A stretch of DNA of 64,000 nucleotides from Harmothoe impar (taxonomy: Eukaryota; Annelida; Polychaeta; Phyllodocida; Polynoidae): the NCBI GenBank assembly GCA_947462335.1, contig OX381713.1, forward strand, positions 20,948,381 through 21,012,380, written 5' to 3'. The notes beneath the pieces were generated by a model, which searched no databases, was not told where the DNA came from, and was given only the letters and a program-made list of their open reading frames with translations. Within the stretch, counting starts at the first letter, position 1. Each line of letters starts with the position of its first letter. This document shows positions 18,801 to 25,789 of the stretch, one piece after another. The translations under genes and the position numbers were made by a program.

Positions 18801-20805
18801 GCATATATATGCTGATGTATTACTGTCTGTTTCTTCCTGGCAGGAATACAGACCTGCTGAGTAGACTCACCAGGACTGCATCCATGTATCATGATGACAA
18901 AGAGCATAGCAAAAAAAAGCACTATGCAGCTATTAACATGTGAAGGGCCACATAGTGGTTCATTACAGTATGAATGCAGCGCTGGCATTAGCCTGCATTC
19001 ATGCATAATCCTATAGTTATAGATGAAGTGTACTTTGTCTTGCTTGTGTTGTAGGTGCCTAACATGGCGGAGATCCAGTCACGCCTGGCGTACGTGTCGT
19101 GTGTCAGACAGCTGGAGCAGGTGAAGCACGCCTCCTACTGCGAGTACATCCGCCCACCCATAGACCGCTACCAGACCCTGCAGTTCGGCTGCTTCGACGA
19201 AATCCATGTGAGTATATATATTCCATTTATGTGTCACTGACTGTACAGTAAGACAGGCAATGAATTTGCATGATTAAACCCGAACGGTAGGACTGATCGA
19301 ACGAACTGACCATATCAAACTATTCCTTAATATATTACTGCCTTCATCTAGGAACAAGGAATAGGGCTGGGATATCACCCTATATACCCCATATACATAT
19401 TACCCTAACTACCCTAAAGTTAGGTTAGACTACCCTTCTATAGGATAAAGTAATCACTTAAAATGGATTTTATTTCTGTCCACCGGTAGGATATTGGTTA
19501 CCACCACGGCAAGACGCTGTTCTCCACATGGTCCAAGACCAACCTGATGGAGCAGATCTTCAAGGAGAAATCTGACGAGCGCATCAAACCCACGTTACAC
19601 AAGACAATCGTGCCTGCCGAAGCAGATTTCACTGACCTCGCAGAACTCATCTCACGGATCGATGACAACCACCAAGACCCCATGTTCTTCATTCAATCAG
19701 GTAGGTACCTACCGTAAAAGCTTCCGTATAAGCCGCGGCTAGTACGCAAGTCAGATCGCTGGTGCGGCTTATAAGATCAGGATAAAGGCAGAGTGTGGCT
19801 AATATGCGAGGTTTTAGATGTATACTACAGTACTAAAATCAATCATATTGTTACCATGAAGATAAGTTTAATCATAGGGGGGGTTGGCAGTCATGGTTAT
19901 GAGTAGTACAAAAAGCTGCAATACATGGGGAGGACGAGCACATATGGCTTGTCATTTTATATTGTGGCTGGGAGTATGCATGTATAAGCATGTATGTAAA
20001 TGCAGGTTGATAACAGTGTTGAAACATATGCTCTGATTGTTGTCTACAGATGATGAGTATGAGGACTACGATGAAGAAGACAAACACTCGTTCACGTCAG
20101 AGCCAGCGGTGGAGTCAATGAGTGCGTTTGATCCGATGAGACCGCGCACATTCTCAGAAGGCGCATCTCCCTCTACCACACCCACAGATGAGGTACTGTT
20201 ACACTGCTAAATTATCATACTAATCATTGTCTTAACCATTGAAGAACAGCATGATGCCTCAAGGCTTCATGTTCATTTGTGGTCACAAGTTGTCCAAATG
20301 AAATTGCCACGCAGGCGAGTAACCCGCATTGCATAAGTGTATCAGGCTGACCTATTGGTAGTGTATCAACCCCATTAGGTTGGCATGATTTACACTTTTG
20401 ATAGCAGCTGGCTGAATAATGTAAATTTGATGTGGAGAATACTCTGAGAACCTAGTATCTTGTAACTGTTAGAGGACAGCACTTTTTTCTTGAATTCCTC
20501 AGACACTGGGCCCAGGGCACCTAGTGTAGTATTCTAATATGGTGAGAAAGTAACATCTTGAGTTGATGATTTATGCAGCCTGATAATCTCGGGTACATGT
20601 ACATTGTATTTTCAATAACTATAGTATAACCCCACTCTCATTACCTGACAATTCTATCCCACAGATGCCTAGTCCACTTCGGAATATGAAGAGAAGGAGA
20701 TCGTCTACTAAGTTTGTGCGTAGAGTAGAGACAGATGAAGATGAAGAATACGACGACATTCTCGTTGAAGAGATTACAGAAGAAGATGCCGAAATGGTCA
20801 ATTAA
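699..20805 (+). CDS. PNPLA6: Neuropathy target esterase / patatin-like phospholipase (PNPLA6/7 family), 3' part, 20 exons
   Basis: Lysophospholipase/phospholipase B of the ER membrane that releases fatty acids from (lyso)phosphatidylcholine. I joined 20 exons by GT-AG borders; all phases agree and give 1029 residues plus stop (residue 1 here is the first whole codon at 701). Domain order: serine/threonine-rich linker, cNMP-binding-like domain 2 (about residues 130-265), cNMP-binding-like domain 3 (about 270-400), linker, patatin domain (about 600-765). The patatin domain shows the glycine-rich oxyanion loop GGGGAR (606-611), nucleophile Ser636 in GTSIG and catalytic Asp756 in DGG. The C-terminal tail is acidic. 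The family is about 1300-1400 residues, so the N-terminal membrane segment and cNMP domain 1 must lie 5' of the window. Vertebrates have two paralogues (PNPLA6, PNPLA7) and flies one (swiss cheese); a single pro-orthologue is likely, so the symbol stands for PNPLA6/7. Confidence 0.95.
845..1270 (+). other. Intron
   Basis: AT-rich intron of 426 bases ending TTAATTTCAG. No other element seen. Confidence 0.7.
1271..1552 (+). CDS. PNPLA6: PNPLA6/7 exon 2 in window (linker and start of cNMP domain 2)
   Basis: Residues 49-142. A long Ser/Thr/Pro-rich low-complexity part is followed by a basic patch (PKKQNKK), then the conserved lead-in to cNMP domain 2 ending [10 protein letters not shown], which matches the vertebrate HDLVRLLGLE. 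Donor GTGAGA at 1553; phase 0 at both ends. The disordered part could carry phosphorylation sites. Confidence 0.9.
1553..2096 (+). other. Intron
   Basis: Intron of 544 bases ending GTCTTGTAACAG. No repeat or gene recognised. Confidence 0.7.
2097..2249 (+). CDS. PNPLA6: PNPLA6/7 exon 3 in window (cNMP domain 2)
   Basis: Residues 143-193, 51 codons, phase 0 at both ends. It encodes the first beta strands of the cNMP-like fold ([20 protein letters not shown], then TGML). The G-D-Q-D-A-T/S block is conserved in vertebrate PNPLA6/7. Donor GTAACA at 2250. Confidence 0.93.
3646..3955 (+). mobile_element. Partial copies of the GGGAGTGATCATT poly-G element
   Basis: It begins GGGAGTGATCATTTTTTAAC followed by a G run, as in the better copies at 8048 and 34120. 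A second, diverged start (TAGGGAGTGTTTATTTATTA, then a G run) lies at 3920-3955. No complementary 3' end was found, so both are truncated or decayed. Confidence 0.5.
4530..5010 (+). repeat. Tandem satellite, about 21-22-bp unit (left arm)
   Basis: About 20 diverged copies of a unit built from CCAGTCCCACTGGTTCCTAC. It is open in more than one frame, giving proline/serine-rich low-complexity translations, but nothing suggests coding. Confidence 0.8.
5177..5263 (-). pseudogene. tRNA-derived sequence (left arm of inverted duplication)
   Basis: The - strand carries a degenerate A box (GTGGCCAAACGCATAGAGCA), a TTTCAAA anticodon-loop-like segment and a B box (GAGTTCAATCCC). The T-arm and acceptor stems do not pair, so this is a tRNA-derived relic or SINE head, not a working tRNA. 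Confidence 0.5.
5386..5495. mobile_element. Palindromic CTTTAGCAAACC element (left arm)
   Basis: A hairpin element of about 110 bp, starting GACCTTTAGCAAACC and ending GGTTTGCTAAAGGTC. The inner sequence also pairs (GTGGCTCAT with ATGAGCTA). Copies occur at 5760-5871 and 6459-6568, with a fragment at 6119. Confidence 0.75.
5554..5627 (-). pseudogene. tRNA-Arg-like sequence (left arm)
   Basis: The - strand reads CTGGTATAATGGATAAGGCG (A box, as in tRNA-Arg), an anticodon-loop-like CTACGGA (ACG), and a good T arm (GCGGG-TTCGACT-CCTGT). The acceptor and anticodon stems do not pair. A mirror copy sits in the right arm. Read as a tRNA-Arg-derived pseudogene or SINE head. Confidence 0.55.
5760..5871. 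mobile_element. Palindromic CTTTAGCAAACC element at the hairpin centre
   Basis: Foldback element with AGGGACCTTTAGCAAACCCG at its left and the complementary GGTTGCTAAAGGTCCC at its right, and ACGCAGACGTA pairing with TACGTCTGCGT inside. It lies at the inner edge of the left arm of the large inverted duplication. Confidence 0.75.
6332..6407 (+). pseudogene. tRNA-Arg-like sequence (right arm)
   Basis: Reverse-complement partner of the tRNA-Arg-like block in the left arm, here on the + strand. The A box and the T arm (ACGGG-TTCGACT-CCTGT, one wobble) are intact; the acceptor stem is not. Confidence 0.55.
6459..6568. mobile_element. Palindromic CTTTAGCAAACC element (right arm)
   Basis: Mirror image of the element at 5386-5495. 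Terminal GGGACCTTTAGCAAACCC pairs with GGTTTGCTAAAGGTC. Confidence 0.75.
6704..6785 (+). pseudogene. tRNA-derived sequence (right arm)
   Basis: Mirror copy of the tRNA-like block at 5177-5263, with the same degenerate A and B boxes and no consistent cloverleaf. Confidence 0.5.
6940..7590 (-). repeat. Tandem satellite, about 21-22-bp unit (right arm)
   Basis: Reverse complement of the left-arm satellite (GTAGGAACCAGTGGGACTGG and variants), longer than on the left because of extra GGGAGTAGGGACTAGTTGGA units. Confidence 0.8.
8048..8251. mobile_element. Poly-G/C MITE, GGGAGTGATCATT family
   Basis: Starts TTAAGGGAGTTATCATTTTT and ends AATGATCACTCCCTAA. The interior is alternating G and C runs with (GGTCAAGGGGTCCAAA)-type blocks. 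There is no coding capacity, so this is a non-autonomous element. Confidence 0.8.
8656..8830. mobile_element. Poly-G/C MITE, GGGAGTGATCATT family (3' end missing)
   Basis: 5' end as in the sister copies, then GACCCCTTGACCGG blocks and a tail (GCGCGTTACTATGCTTCAAA) that occurs inverted inside the copy at 34120. No matching 3' terminal repeat follows. Confidence 0.65.
9323..9456 (+). CDS. PNPLA6: PNPLA6/7 exon 4 in window (cNMP domain 2)
   Basis: Residues 194-237 plus two bases of 238. It contains [16 protein letters not shown], the signature of the phosphate-binding cassette region (vertebrate [16 protein letters not shown]). Acceptor TGTGTATTACAG, donor GTGAGT at 9457, phase 2 out. Confidence 0.95.
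9667..9805. mobile_element. TACNGTAAA-type MITE
   Basis: Left end TACTGTAAATTCTCGTGTAT followed by AAGCC, right end GAATTTACGGTA. Inner repeat of CTCGTGTATAAGCC. Related to the elements at 14862, 19710 and 53054. It ends about 50 bases before the next acceptor. Confidence 0.6.
9858..9989 (+). CDS. PNPLA6: PNPLA6/7 exon 5 in window (between cNMP domains 2 and 3)
   Basis: Residues 238-281. [20 protein letters not shown], then [13 protein letters not shown], is nearly identical to vertebrate PNPLA6. Acceptor GTTGTGCTGCAG, donor GTAGCC at 9990; phase 2 in and out. Confidence 0.95.
10610..11235. repeat. Tandem array, about 59-60-bp unit
   Basis: About six copies, each of the type TATTTGGCGAGAAAAAAGTT, CAAAATCGCAAAAAAGTGAA, ATTTGCCTAAAAACCCCC. 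The first copy is split by the insertion at 10677-10923. Confidence 0.85.
10677..10923. mobile_element. MITE with GTCTCCGGAGCAAAC ends, nested in the array
   Basis: Ends GTCTCCGGAGCAAAC and GTTTGCTCCGGAGAC are perfect 15-bp inverted repeats, with TA on both sides as a probable target duplication. The 247-bp interior has inverted CTGCCGC/GCGGCAG blocks and no ORF. Confidence 0.8.
11704..11877 (+). CDS. PNPLA6: PNPLA6/7 exon 6 in window (cNMP domain 3)
   Basis: Residues 282-339. It contains [20 protein letters not shown] and [16 protein letters not shown], the cNMP fold signature of domain 3. Acceptor CTCTATTTTCCAG, donor GTGAGG at 11878; phase 2 in and out. Confidence 0.95.
11953..12116. repeat. 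19-bp tandem array of YY1-like motifs
   Basis: About eight and a half near-identical copies of CGAGATGGCGGCCATTTTT. Each contains ATGGCGGC, the core of the YY1 site (AANATGGCGGC), and a palindromic GGCGGCC/GGCCGCC overlap. It starts 75 bases after a donor. Open frames across it are trivial, because three 19-mers make 57 bases. Confidence 0.9.
12274..12422 (+). CDS. PNPLA6: PNPLA6/7 exon 7 in window (end of cNMP domain 3)
   Basis: Residues 340-389. [20 protein letters not shown], then [18 protein letters not shown], matches the family closely. Acceptor GTGATGCTACAG, donor GTTAGC at 12423; phase 2 in, phase 1 out. Confidence 0.94.
12423..13212 (+). other. Intron
   Basis: Intron of 790 bases, AT-rich, ending TTGTGCCTTTTACAG. 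No repeat recognised. Confidence 0.7.
13213..13338 (+). CDS. PNPLA6: PNPLA6/7 exon 8 in window
   Basis: Residues 390-431. [20 protein letters not shown], then [12 protein letters not shown], matches the conserved linker before the patatin domain. Donor GTGAGT at 13339; phase 1 in and out. Confidence 0.94.
13761..13824 (+). CDS. PNPLA6: PNPLA6/7 exon 9 in window (64-bp exon)
   Basis: Residues 432-452 plus two bases of 453: [20 protein letters not shown]. Acceptor TATAATTTTTCAG, donor GTAAGT at 13825; phase 1 in, phase 2 out. It must splice across the acceptor-copy array that fills the 3' half of the next intron. Confidence 0.93.
13825..15455 (+). other. Intron containing an array of duplicated 3' splice sites
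   Basis: The first 450 bases are unremarkable apart from a short TTCCGATATTGCGCAAA repeat at 14100-14140. From about 14283 the intron is a tandem array built from its own 3' end plus the start of the following exon. Confidence 0.9.
14283..15477 (+). repeat. About 23 tandem copies of a splice acceptor plus exon start (40-46-bp unit)
   Basis: The unit is ACCAGTGTGTTTCTACATTA, then CAG|TGTGAACGAGTACCGCTTGTTGT. The second part is the 5' end of the next exon (codons for NEYRLL) and the first part contains its acceptor. I count about 22 copies before the true acceptor at 15455. Most keep the AG dinucleotide and the NEYRL codons; some units lack 4-6 bases. Only the last copy runs on into exon sequence (TCGTGGCTGG). 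A MITE splits the array at 14862-15015. Confidence 0.93.
14862..15015. mobile_element. TACCGTAAAAC MITE inserted in the acceptor array
   Basis: Begins TACCGTAAAACCTTGCGTAT, followed by AAGCCGCGGC. Two inverted sub-blocks are seen (AATCAGATCGCC near each end). The left border falls inside a repeat unit after GAG. The right border is diverged. Confidence 0.75.
15456..15624 (+). CDS. PNPLA6: PNPLA6/7 exon 10 in window
   Basis: Residues 453-509: [20 protein letters not shown], then [20 protein letters not shown], a conserved block before the patatin domain (vertebrate [15 protein letters not shown]). The acceptor TACATTCCAG is the last of an array of near-identical acceptors; it is chosen because phase 2 joins exon 9 and only this copy continues into conserved sequence. 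Donor GTAGGC at 15625. Confidence 0.92.
15660..16075. repeat. 17-bp tandem array (CCTGGGCACAGCTAGTC)
   Basis: About 23 copies, many alternating CTAGTC and CTGGTC variants, so a higher-order 34-bp unit is likely. It begins 36 bases after a donor. Confidence 0.9.
16083..16142. repeat. GTAGAT hexamer microsatellite
   Basis: About nine pure GTAGAT units, directly after the 17-bp array in the same intron. Confidence 0.9.
16269..16451 (+). CDS. PNPLA6: PNPLA6/7 exon 11 in window
   Basis: Residues 510-570, 61 codons, phase 0 at both ends. [16 protein letters not shown] and the later CPKRVFSRK match the family. Acceptor TTGTTTGTAG, donor GTATAT at 16452. Confidence 0.94.
16452..16826 (+). other. 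Intron
   Basis: Intron of 375 bases, AT-rich, ending TGTTGTCTGTCCGCAG. Nothing else seen. Confidence 0.7.
16827..16948 (+). CDS. PNPLA6: PNPLA6/7 exon 12 in window (start of patatin domain)
   Basis: Residues 571-610. [20 protein letters not shown] leads into the glycine-rich oxyanion-hole loop GGGGAR of patatin phospholipases. Donor GTGGGT at 16949; phase 2 out. Confidence 0.95.
17104..17260 (+). CDS. PNPLA6: PNPLA6/7 exon 13 in window (catalytic serine)
   Basis: Residues 611-663. It carries the nucleophile elbow GTSIG, with the catalytic Ser636 codon at 17177-17179, followed by the conserved SEERN. Donor GTAAGG at 17261; phase 2 in, phase 0 out. Confidence 0.96.
17476..17662 (+). CDS. PNPLA6: PNPLA6/7 exon 14 in window (patatin domain)
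   Basis: Residues 664-725. [19 protein letters not shown] and [20 protein letters not shown] are close to vertebrate PNPLA6. Acceptor GTTTACTTACAG, donor GTACAC at 17663; phase 0 in, phase 1 out. Confidence 0.96.
17663..18186 (+). other. Intron
   Basis: Intron of 524 bases ending TATACTGTTGTAG. No named element. Confidence 0.7.
18187..18303 (+). CDS. PNPLA6: PNPLA6/7 exon 15 in window (catalytic aspartate)
   Basis: Residues 726-764. [20 protein letters not shown] is followed by [11 protein letters not shown]. Asp756 of DGG (codon 18276-18278) completes the Ser-Asp dyad. Donor GTCAGT at 18304; phase 1 in and out. Confidence 0.96.
18584..18732 (+). CDS. PNPLA6: PNPLA6/7 exon 16 in window
   Basis: Residues 765-814. 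[20 protein letters not shown], then [11 protein letters not shown], is almost invariant in the family. Acceptor TTTTTGTTGTCTAG, donor GTATGT at 18733; phase 1 in, phase 0 out. Confidence 0.96.
18740..19015. mobile_element. GATGCATGAATGCAG-family element (decayed)
   Basis: It shares GAATGCAGCGCTGG and TGCATTCATGCAT-type blocks, and a CCCATGGGATG motif, with the copies at 20270, 29005, 42255, 43160 and 61505. It fills most of this intron. Confidence 0.45.
19055..19207 (+). CDS. PNPLA6: PNPLA6/7 exon 17 in window
   Basis: Residues 815-865, 51 codons, phase 0 at both ends. [20 protein letters not shown] and [10 protein letters not shown] match vertebrate PNPLA6. Donor GTGAGT at 19208. Confidence 0.96.
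19490..19700 (+). CDS. PNPLA6: PNPLA6/7 exon 18 in window
   Basis: Residues 866-935. [11 protein letters not shown] at the start (vertebrate EVGYQHGRTVF) and [13 protein letters not shown] near the end. Acceptor CCACCGGTAG, donor GTAGGT at 19701; phase 0 in, phase 1 out. A MITE begins about 10 bases after the donor. Confidence 0.95.
19710..19846. mobile_element. TACCGTAAAA MITE next to a splice donor
   Basis: Begins TACCGTAAAAGCTTCCGTAT followed by AAGCCGCGGC, with the diagnostic GTCAGATCGCTGGTGCGGCT block, and ends near ACTACAGTAC. It starts about 9-10 bases inside the intron. Confidence 0.65.
20050..20192 (+). CDS. PNPLA6: PNPLA6/7 exon 19 in window (acidic tail)
   Basis: Residues 936-983, starting [11 protein letters not shown]. 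It corresponds to the acidic, variable C-terminal tail of the family. Acceptor TGTTGTCTACAG, donor GTACTG at 20193; phase 1 in, phase 0 out. Confidence 0.9.
20193..20664 (+). other. Intron with decayed repeat
   Basis: Positions 20270-20400 resemble the GATGCATGAATGCAG family (GCAGGCGAGTAACCCGCATT, TGTATCAACCCCATTAGG, TTGGCATGAT). The remainder is unremarkable. Confidence 0.5.
20665..20805 (+). CDS. PNPLA6: PNPLA6/7 last coding exon
   Basis: Residues 984-1029 and the TAA stop. It has a basic stretch ([13 protein letters not shown]) followed by an acidic end rich in Asp and Glu. Tail sequence is poorly conserved in the family, but the acceptor (TTCTATCCCACAG) and phase fit and no competing exon is seen. 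Confidence 0.88.
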   Translation: MPSPLRNMKRRRSSTKFVRRVETDEDEEYDDILVEEITEEDAEMVN

Positions 20806-23670
20806 CTAAAACATCAATTGTGTAAAGATTGTATAGATGAATGTACGGTCGAATGGTATACATATGTAAATTTATGCAATGTGTGATATTATTAAGCAAG
20901 CCATGGTGCATTTGACTCAGTGAAGTTGTCATGAGAGGTATATATTAAATGAAGGTGTAGCTTGGATTATTAAGTTTGCCCTTTTTGCATACTCTCAGCA
21001 CTGCAGTTGCAGATGCCTGGGTTTAATTTTAATTTTTGTATGCTAAATGGTTAAATGGTGGTCATGAAGCATCAGCCAAATTGGAATATCTTGGATCTGA
21101 TGTTATGACCAAAAGGTGTTAGAAGCTCTTCGACTAAACAAAAGGGTTATTCTTAGATGGTAAGAAATACATTTTACACCTGTACAAGTCTCAGAAGATG
21201 CTCAGGGTGAAATACTCCAAATGCAAACAAGGAAAATTAGGTGAGAATAACAGTTTAAGTACATGTAAACCCTTGGGATTGAGAATCACAAAAGTAATAT
21301 GAAAAGATAAAACTTACAGTGTTTGCTGAAGAACGATTTTCCTAATTTTTTTTAACATGGAAAACATTGGACAATTCCAGGGGATTACATTATTTTGAAA
21401 TGGCTATTTCTTAAGTATTATCCATGAGATTCTATTCCTTAATTACACAATTTTCCTATAAGAAGTGACTGCAGCTAGCTGTGTACTATTTATAAGTTTA
21501 TTCCATATAGCATAACATGCTGATGTTACTGTTATACACACACTCAGAGCATTTTGATAGTATGACTTGTATACACAAGACAGTTTGTGAACTTGAAGGC
21601 AATTGTACAAATACCTGGGATATGGCCTTTTGTCCACAAGTATTCCTGTGGGCTAGTCACACTTAGTATTTTCACTTAGTATTCATCTTAAGTATTATCA
21701 TTTGAAGACTTGTCTACAAATGTACTTTGGATTTCCCTTTAATTTCACATTATACCTTCTATTGTGATCATGTAATGCAAAGTCAATGCAAACCTTGCTG
21801 ATTATAAACCTTAGTATCAGAAAACCTGGAAATATAGACTTATATAAACCAGTATCTCAACAACAGTCTTAAGATAAGGCCAAAACAATGTGCGTTTCAA
21901 TTTTAGAAAAAGGAAAGGGAAGGAGGGTAAAACTTTTTGTTTTACAATAACTGCAGCACCATTTCGCGGTTTTCTGCCTCACGGTAAGCGGGAAACCAAC
22001 ATTCCTGAACACAACAAATAAGTAGAGGTAGGGGACACACTTGCCAAGGTATTCAACACCTGAGAAAGCATTACATACTTATTATAACATATACATATTT
22101 GTATAAATGATCAGTTATATATATATACATATATGAAAGATCACTTATAATTATACTGCACAAAGTTAGTTATTTCATTTATTAGGTTTTCTTTTATCCT
22201 CTATATGATAGGATGTTTGTTGAATAATCATATATTAGCTTCTGTAACAGTCTTGCTTTATGCAGTTTTAATTAGATTAGTATTTTTCATTCATAGATTG
22301 CAATTAAATTGCTTTCTCCATGACACTTAACCCGGTTAACATTATCCATTGGTGCACTTGCTTACTAACAGTTTAGCAATTTATGCAAAGAATGCATGGA
22401 ATGACTAAGGTCAAGAGATATGTAGTGAATTTAGTTCATTAGTTTTAGTGTTAAGTCATCGATTTATACAACCAGAGAAGCATATTCTTTATAAGAAAGG
22501 AAGAAATATTGGTAGCTTCATTAGGCTGAGTTTACATCCCACCTTTTTATTTAAATTAGTTTATATAATGATTATTTGTTTTGTTTAGGATGGCTTAGAA
22601 ATAATAAGAACAAGAAAATTACATCTTACCTCTTACCAAGTGTTTTTTTAGGGGAAAGTTTTATTTGAGGCTCCATATGTATCATCATAACCAGATTCAT
22701 TAATAACAAACCTAAAGAAGACCTTTTGTAAATTGTTATAAAAATCTTTGTTTGGTGTAGATTGTAGCTTTTCACAGCTTGAAACCAGCAAGACTTAAAT
22801 GGTGAAATTTAACGTGATATTGTCAATACCCAAATATTGCCAACGATATACGTAACTGCTTTGATATACGCAAAGGTTGCTCCTTCGCTGATATTTTGTG
22901 TGATTTTTCAATTATGTTAAATAGGATTTCTGAACATTCAGCTTAAGTGTGGAATACATAGGTTTGGTTCCTCCAACCCAGGTCCAATGTACATATCTTA
23001 GAATAAATATGGACGGAGATCTAACTGGTGAGATTAAAAGCCAATGCTTGTAGCTTTAATATAATGTCTACTAAGTCCTTGTATAAACTGTGCTGGTTAT
23101 GTGCAAGGTAAGGGTTATACGCTGGAATTAAGTGTAATCAAAAATTACATACATCAGGTAATCATCATAAGACAGCCTTAAGTGTTTTTGTGTGAAACAT
23201 AATGTTAATTATTGGCTCAAGTATAGATTTTGAATGTAAAATAACACTCTTGGGTAACTTTTCTAAATGAGCCAACTAACCCAATAGACTGCAGTATGAA
23301 AGCTTATACTGCTAAATGATTTATATATATTGGTATCTCTTGACCTGCTATATAGTTATATGTATATATTGAAGAATGTATATCTCAAAAGCGCCAAAAT
23401 AGCACCAACAACAGAGTGCCTCCCTTGAGGGAGTATCTTTAATATAGAGTATAATAAAGCTGTCATAATAAAGTGGTAGTGTTAAATAGTGCCTAATATA
23501 TGGAGATATATGTATTAACAAATTCAGAGATCAATAGAAGTGTTATCTGCTTAAATTTGAGTGAATTGTGAGATGATATTAATCCAAATTGTGTATTTTT
23601 GAATGGATCAGTGTGACTCAGTTAATGTTAAGGTGAGCTACATTATTATAAATAAAAAGTTAATGAGCAT
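20806..23670 (+). other. Probable long 3' UTR of the PNPLA6/7 gene
   Basis: About 2.9 kb of AT-rich sequence without any of the MITEs that crowd the rest of the window. AATAAA hexamers occur at 23002, 23453, 23467 and 23651. Repeat-type sequence resumes after about 23715. The transcript end cannot be fixed from sequence alone. Confidence 0.5.
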
Positions 23671-23714
23671 ATATATCAGAATTTGTTATCCTTTTAGGGA
23701 AAATTATTTTTTAT

Positions 23715-25330
23715 AGCTGCTTGCCTGCACTGAACGGAGTCGACGACCGAGTTACACCTGGGGAAACTGAGTTCAGATGGGCCAGGTTCAATCTGAGTCG
23801 TTCGATGAGACTATAGATGGCTCCACCCGTGGCGTTGGTTGCTCTCTCTGAGAGCTTCCAGCTAACTTTATCCACCGATGGATAATGGCAGCTGTTCTGA
23901 TCTAGTCAGCACCAAACATCTGCTCAGGCACTCTCCCAGCAGAGGCATGCGATTTATGTAATGAGCTAGCCTCTGTCTGGATTCTGCCATTTTAAGCCCC
24001 AGGGCACTATACATATGTAATACATTGCCATAAACAATGTACCCATTAAACCTCAAAAAAAAAGGCCGATGCTAGCATTAATATGTGACGTGCCTCTGCT
24101 GAGAGAGTGGTGCCTGGACACTCTCCCAGAAGAGTCTGCACGTAGACCTTGCAAATCTAGGCAGAGTCTTGAATGTGCGGACTGCTGGGAGAGTGAGGCG
24201 CAGAGGTCTGTTCTTATGACATAATATTTGTTATGAATGGTGCATGGACTCTTCACCAGACTTAGTCATAAGTCTGGTGAACATATCATTACTGTAATAT
24301 ATCAAAATATCAGAGTGGGTCATAGTTATGATTTCTATGATAATTTAGGAAATGAATATCCAACATATCATCCAAATTGAATATTTTAAACTATAGTCAT
24401 GAACCATTGACTATCTCATCAGTCGACCGTGCTATCACTTATCTGGTTAGCTCAGTCAGTAGGGTGCCTGCCTTTAAATCTCAGGGGTGATCCATTAAGT
24501 TTGTCACGCCTTTTTGGCCATTTTGAAGACCCCCCCCCCCCCACTCCCATGTCACACTTTGTCACACTTTTCCCAACACCCCCTAGAAAAGTATGTCACA
24601 AATCTGCTGACACCTCCCCCCCGGATAATAGTTCTGTACTGCATTGTATAAAAGGGCAGGAAAAAATGAATTTATCAACTGGAACCCTTTCAGATTACAA
24701 CTGTTCAAAGAGCCAATAACAAAATTATAAGAGAGACCCTTTATGATTTTGATAGTTGGGCCCTTGATTCATGGATTCTTGTCAGTGGTCACAGACATAA
24801 ATAGTGTGCTAGTACTATACTACCGGGGGATGCTGCACTCAATTTTAATTCGACATGGGTGTGTGGCTGGCCTTCCAGCAACCCTTTCCATTGGTAAGGG
24901 GGATTTTGTGAAAAGTGGCCCCAAGTGAGGGAAAGTGAGGTTTAAGCAGATTCTCTGAGGAGTGACCCTTTGTAAAAAGGATTTTAGCCAAGTATTGTAG
25001 TGAGAAACTCAAAAGTGACCTTTGTTTTGACAGGTTTTGTTGAAATCCCTTGATAGTGACCCTTGGTAAGGGCAGTTTTGGTGAAAAGTGACACTTGGTG
25101 AGGATGGTTTTCATGAAAAGAAGACACCTATATATGCAAAATAAACAATCCCCAGGCACAGCTATCCTCTCCTATCCTAGTATTAGAAGATTGTGGTATC
25201 CACCACTCTTCCTCTATCCAGGGCCGTTCTTCTTGGTTCATATTCCAGGTAGCACACATGAAATTACAATGCCACTCTGTGGTAATGCATATCGATAATC
25301 AGATGAGCTTCAATCTTTTTCCTTCATGCA
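23715..25330. other. Repeat-rich intergenic DNA between the PNPLA gene and the LINE
   Basis: Positions 23870-24230 hold loosely inverted blocks (CACTCTCCCAGCAGAGGC; GCCTCTGCTGAGAGAGTG). A perfect small hairpin, CACCAGACTTA/TAAGTCTGGTG, lies at 24250-24282. Poly-C sequence with GTCACACTTT repeats is at 24525-24625. A diverged repeat of the type AGTGACCCTTGGTAAGG is at 24890-25110. No gene seen. Confidence 0.55.
24437..24488 (+). pseudogene. tRNA 5'-half fragment (Lys-like)
   Basis: CTGGTTAGCTCAGTCAGTAG, followed by a CCTTTAAATCTCAGG anticodon-arm-like segment, resembles the 5' two-thirds of tRNA-Lys. The sequence then stops resembling a tRNA, so there is no T arm. Confidence 0.5.
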
Positions 25331-25387
25331 TGTGTCCTTCTTTCTAGAGTGTTGCAGGATCCTGTGTTACATACAGCGGGCTCTTGT

Positions 25388-25610
25388 CATAGATCCCTTT
25401 TTTGGATCTCATCACTTTCAGGTGAAGATGTGTGTTTCTTCGCAACACTCGCCAGGGTTGGAAAATGTTTTCTTCCACCAGAGATCTTGTGCATGTAACA
25501 CAGGAGTTGTTGCGTTCGCGCCACTTCTAGTTTTGGGACCCCTAGCCGGACGTGGAGGGCATCAACATTAACATCTCGGGGATCACGGATTTTGTCACAG
25601 ATCGTTTTGC
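25388..25610 (-). pseudogene. LINE ORF2 C-terminal fragment
   Basis: In a third frame: DALHVRLGVPKLEVARTQQL, then LCYMHKISGG, typical of the end of LINE ORF2, with a TGA at 25388-25390. It shows that the element continues beyond the RT frame shift. Confidence 0.7.
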
Positions 25611-25789
25611 AATGTCTGCAGTTTTCTTACTGCCCATACTGGGCCTCCTTCTATTGTGAAACTACAGTACTCCATGATTGTGCGAATCATATGTGTGTAT
25701 ACTTGGAGAGTAGTGTCTCTGTCAGAGTACTAAGTTGATCATTTTCTTGAGGTGGGGCGTGAGACTCAGGTGGGTGTCTATTAGGATTA

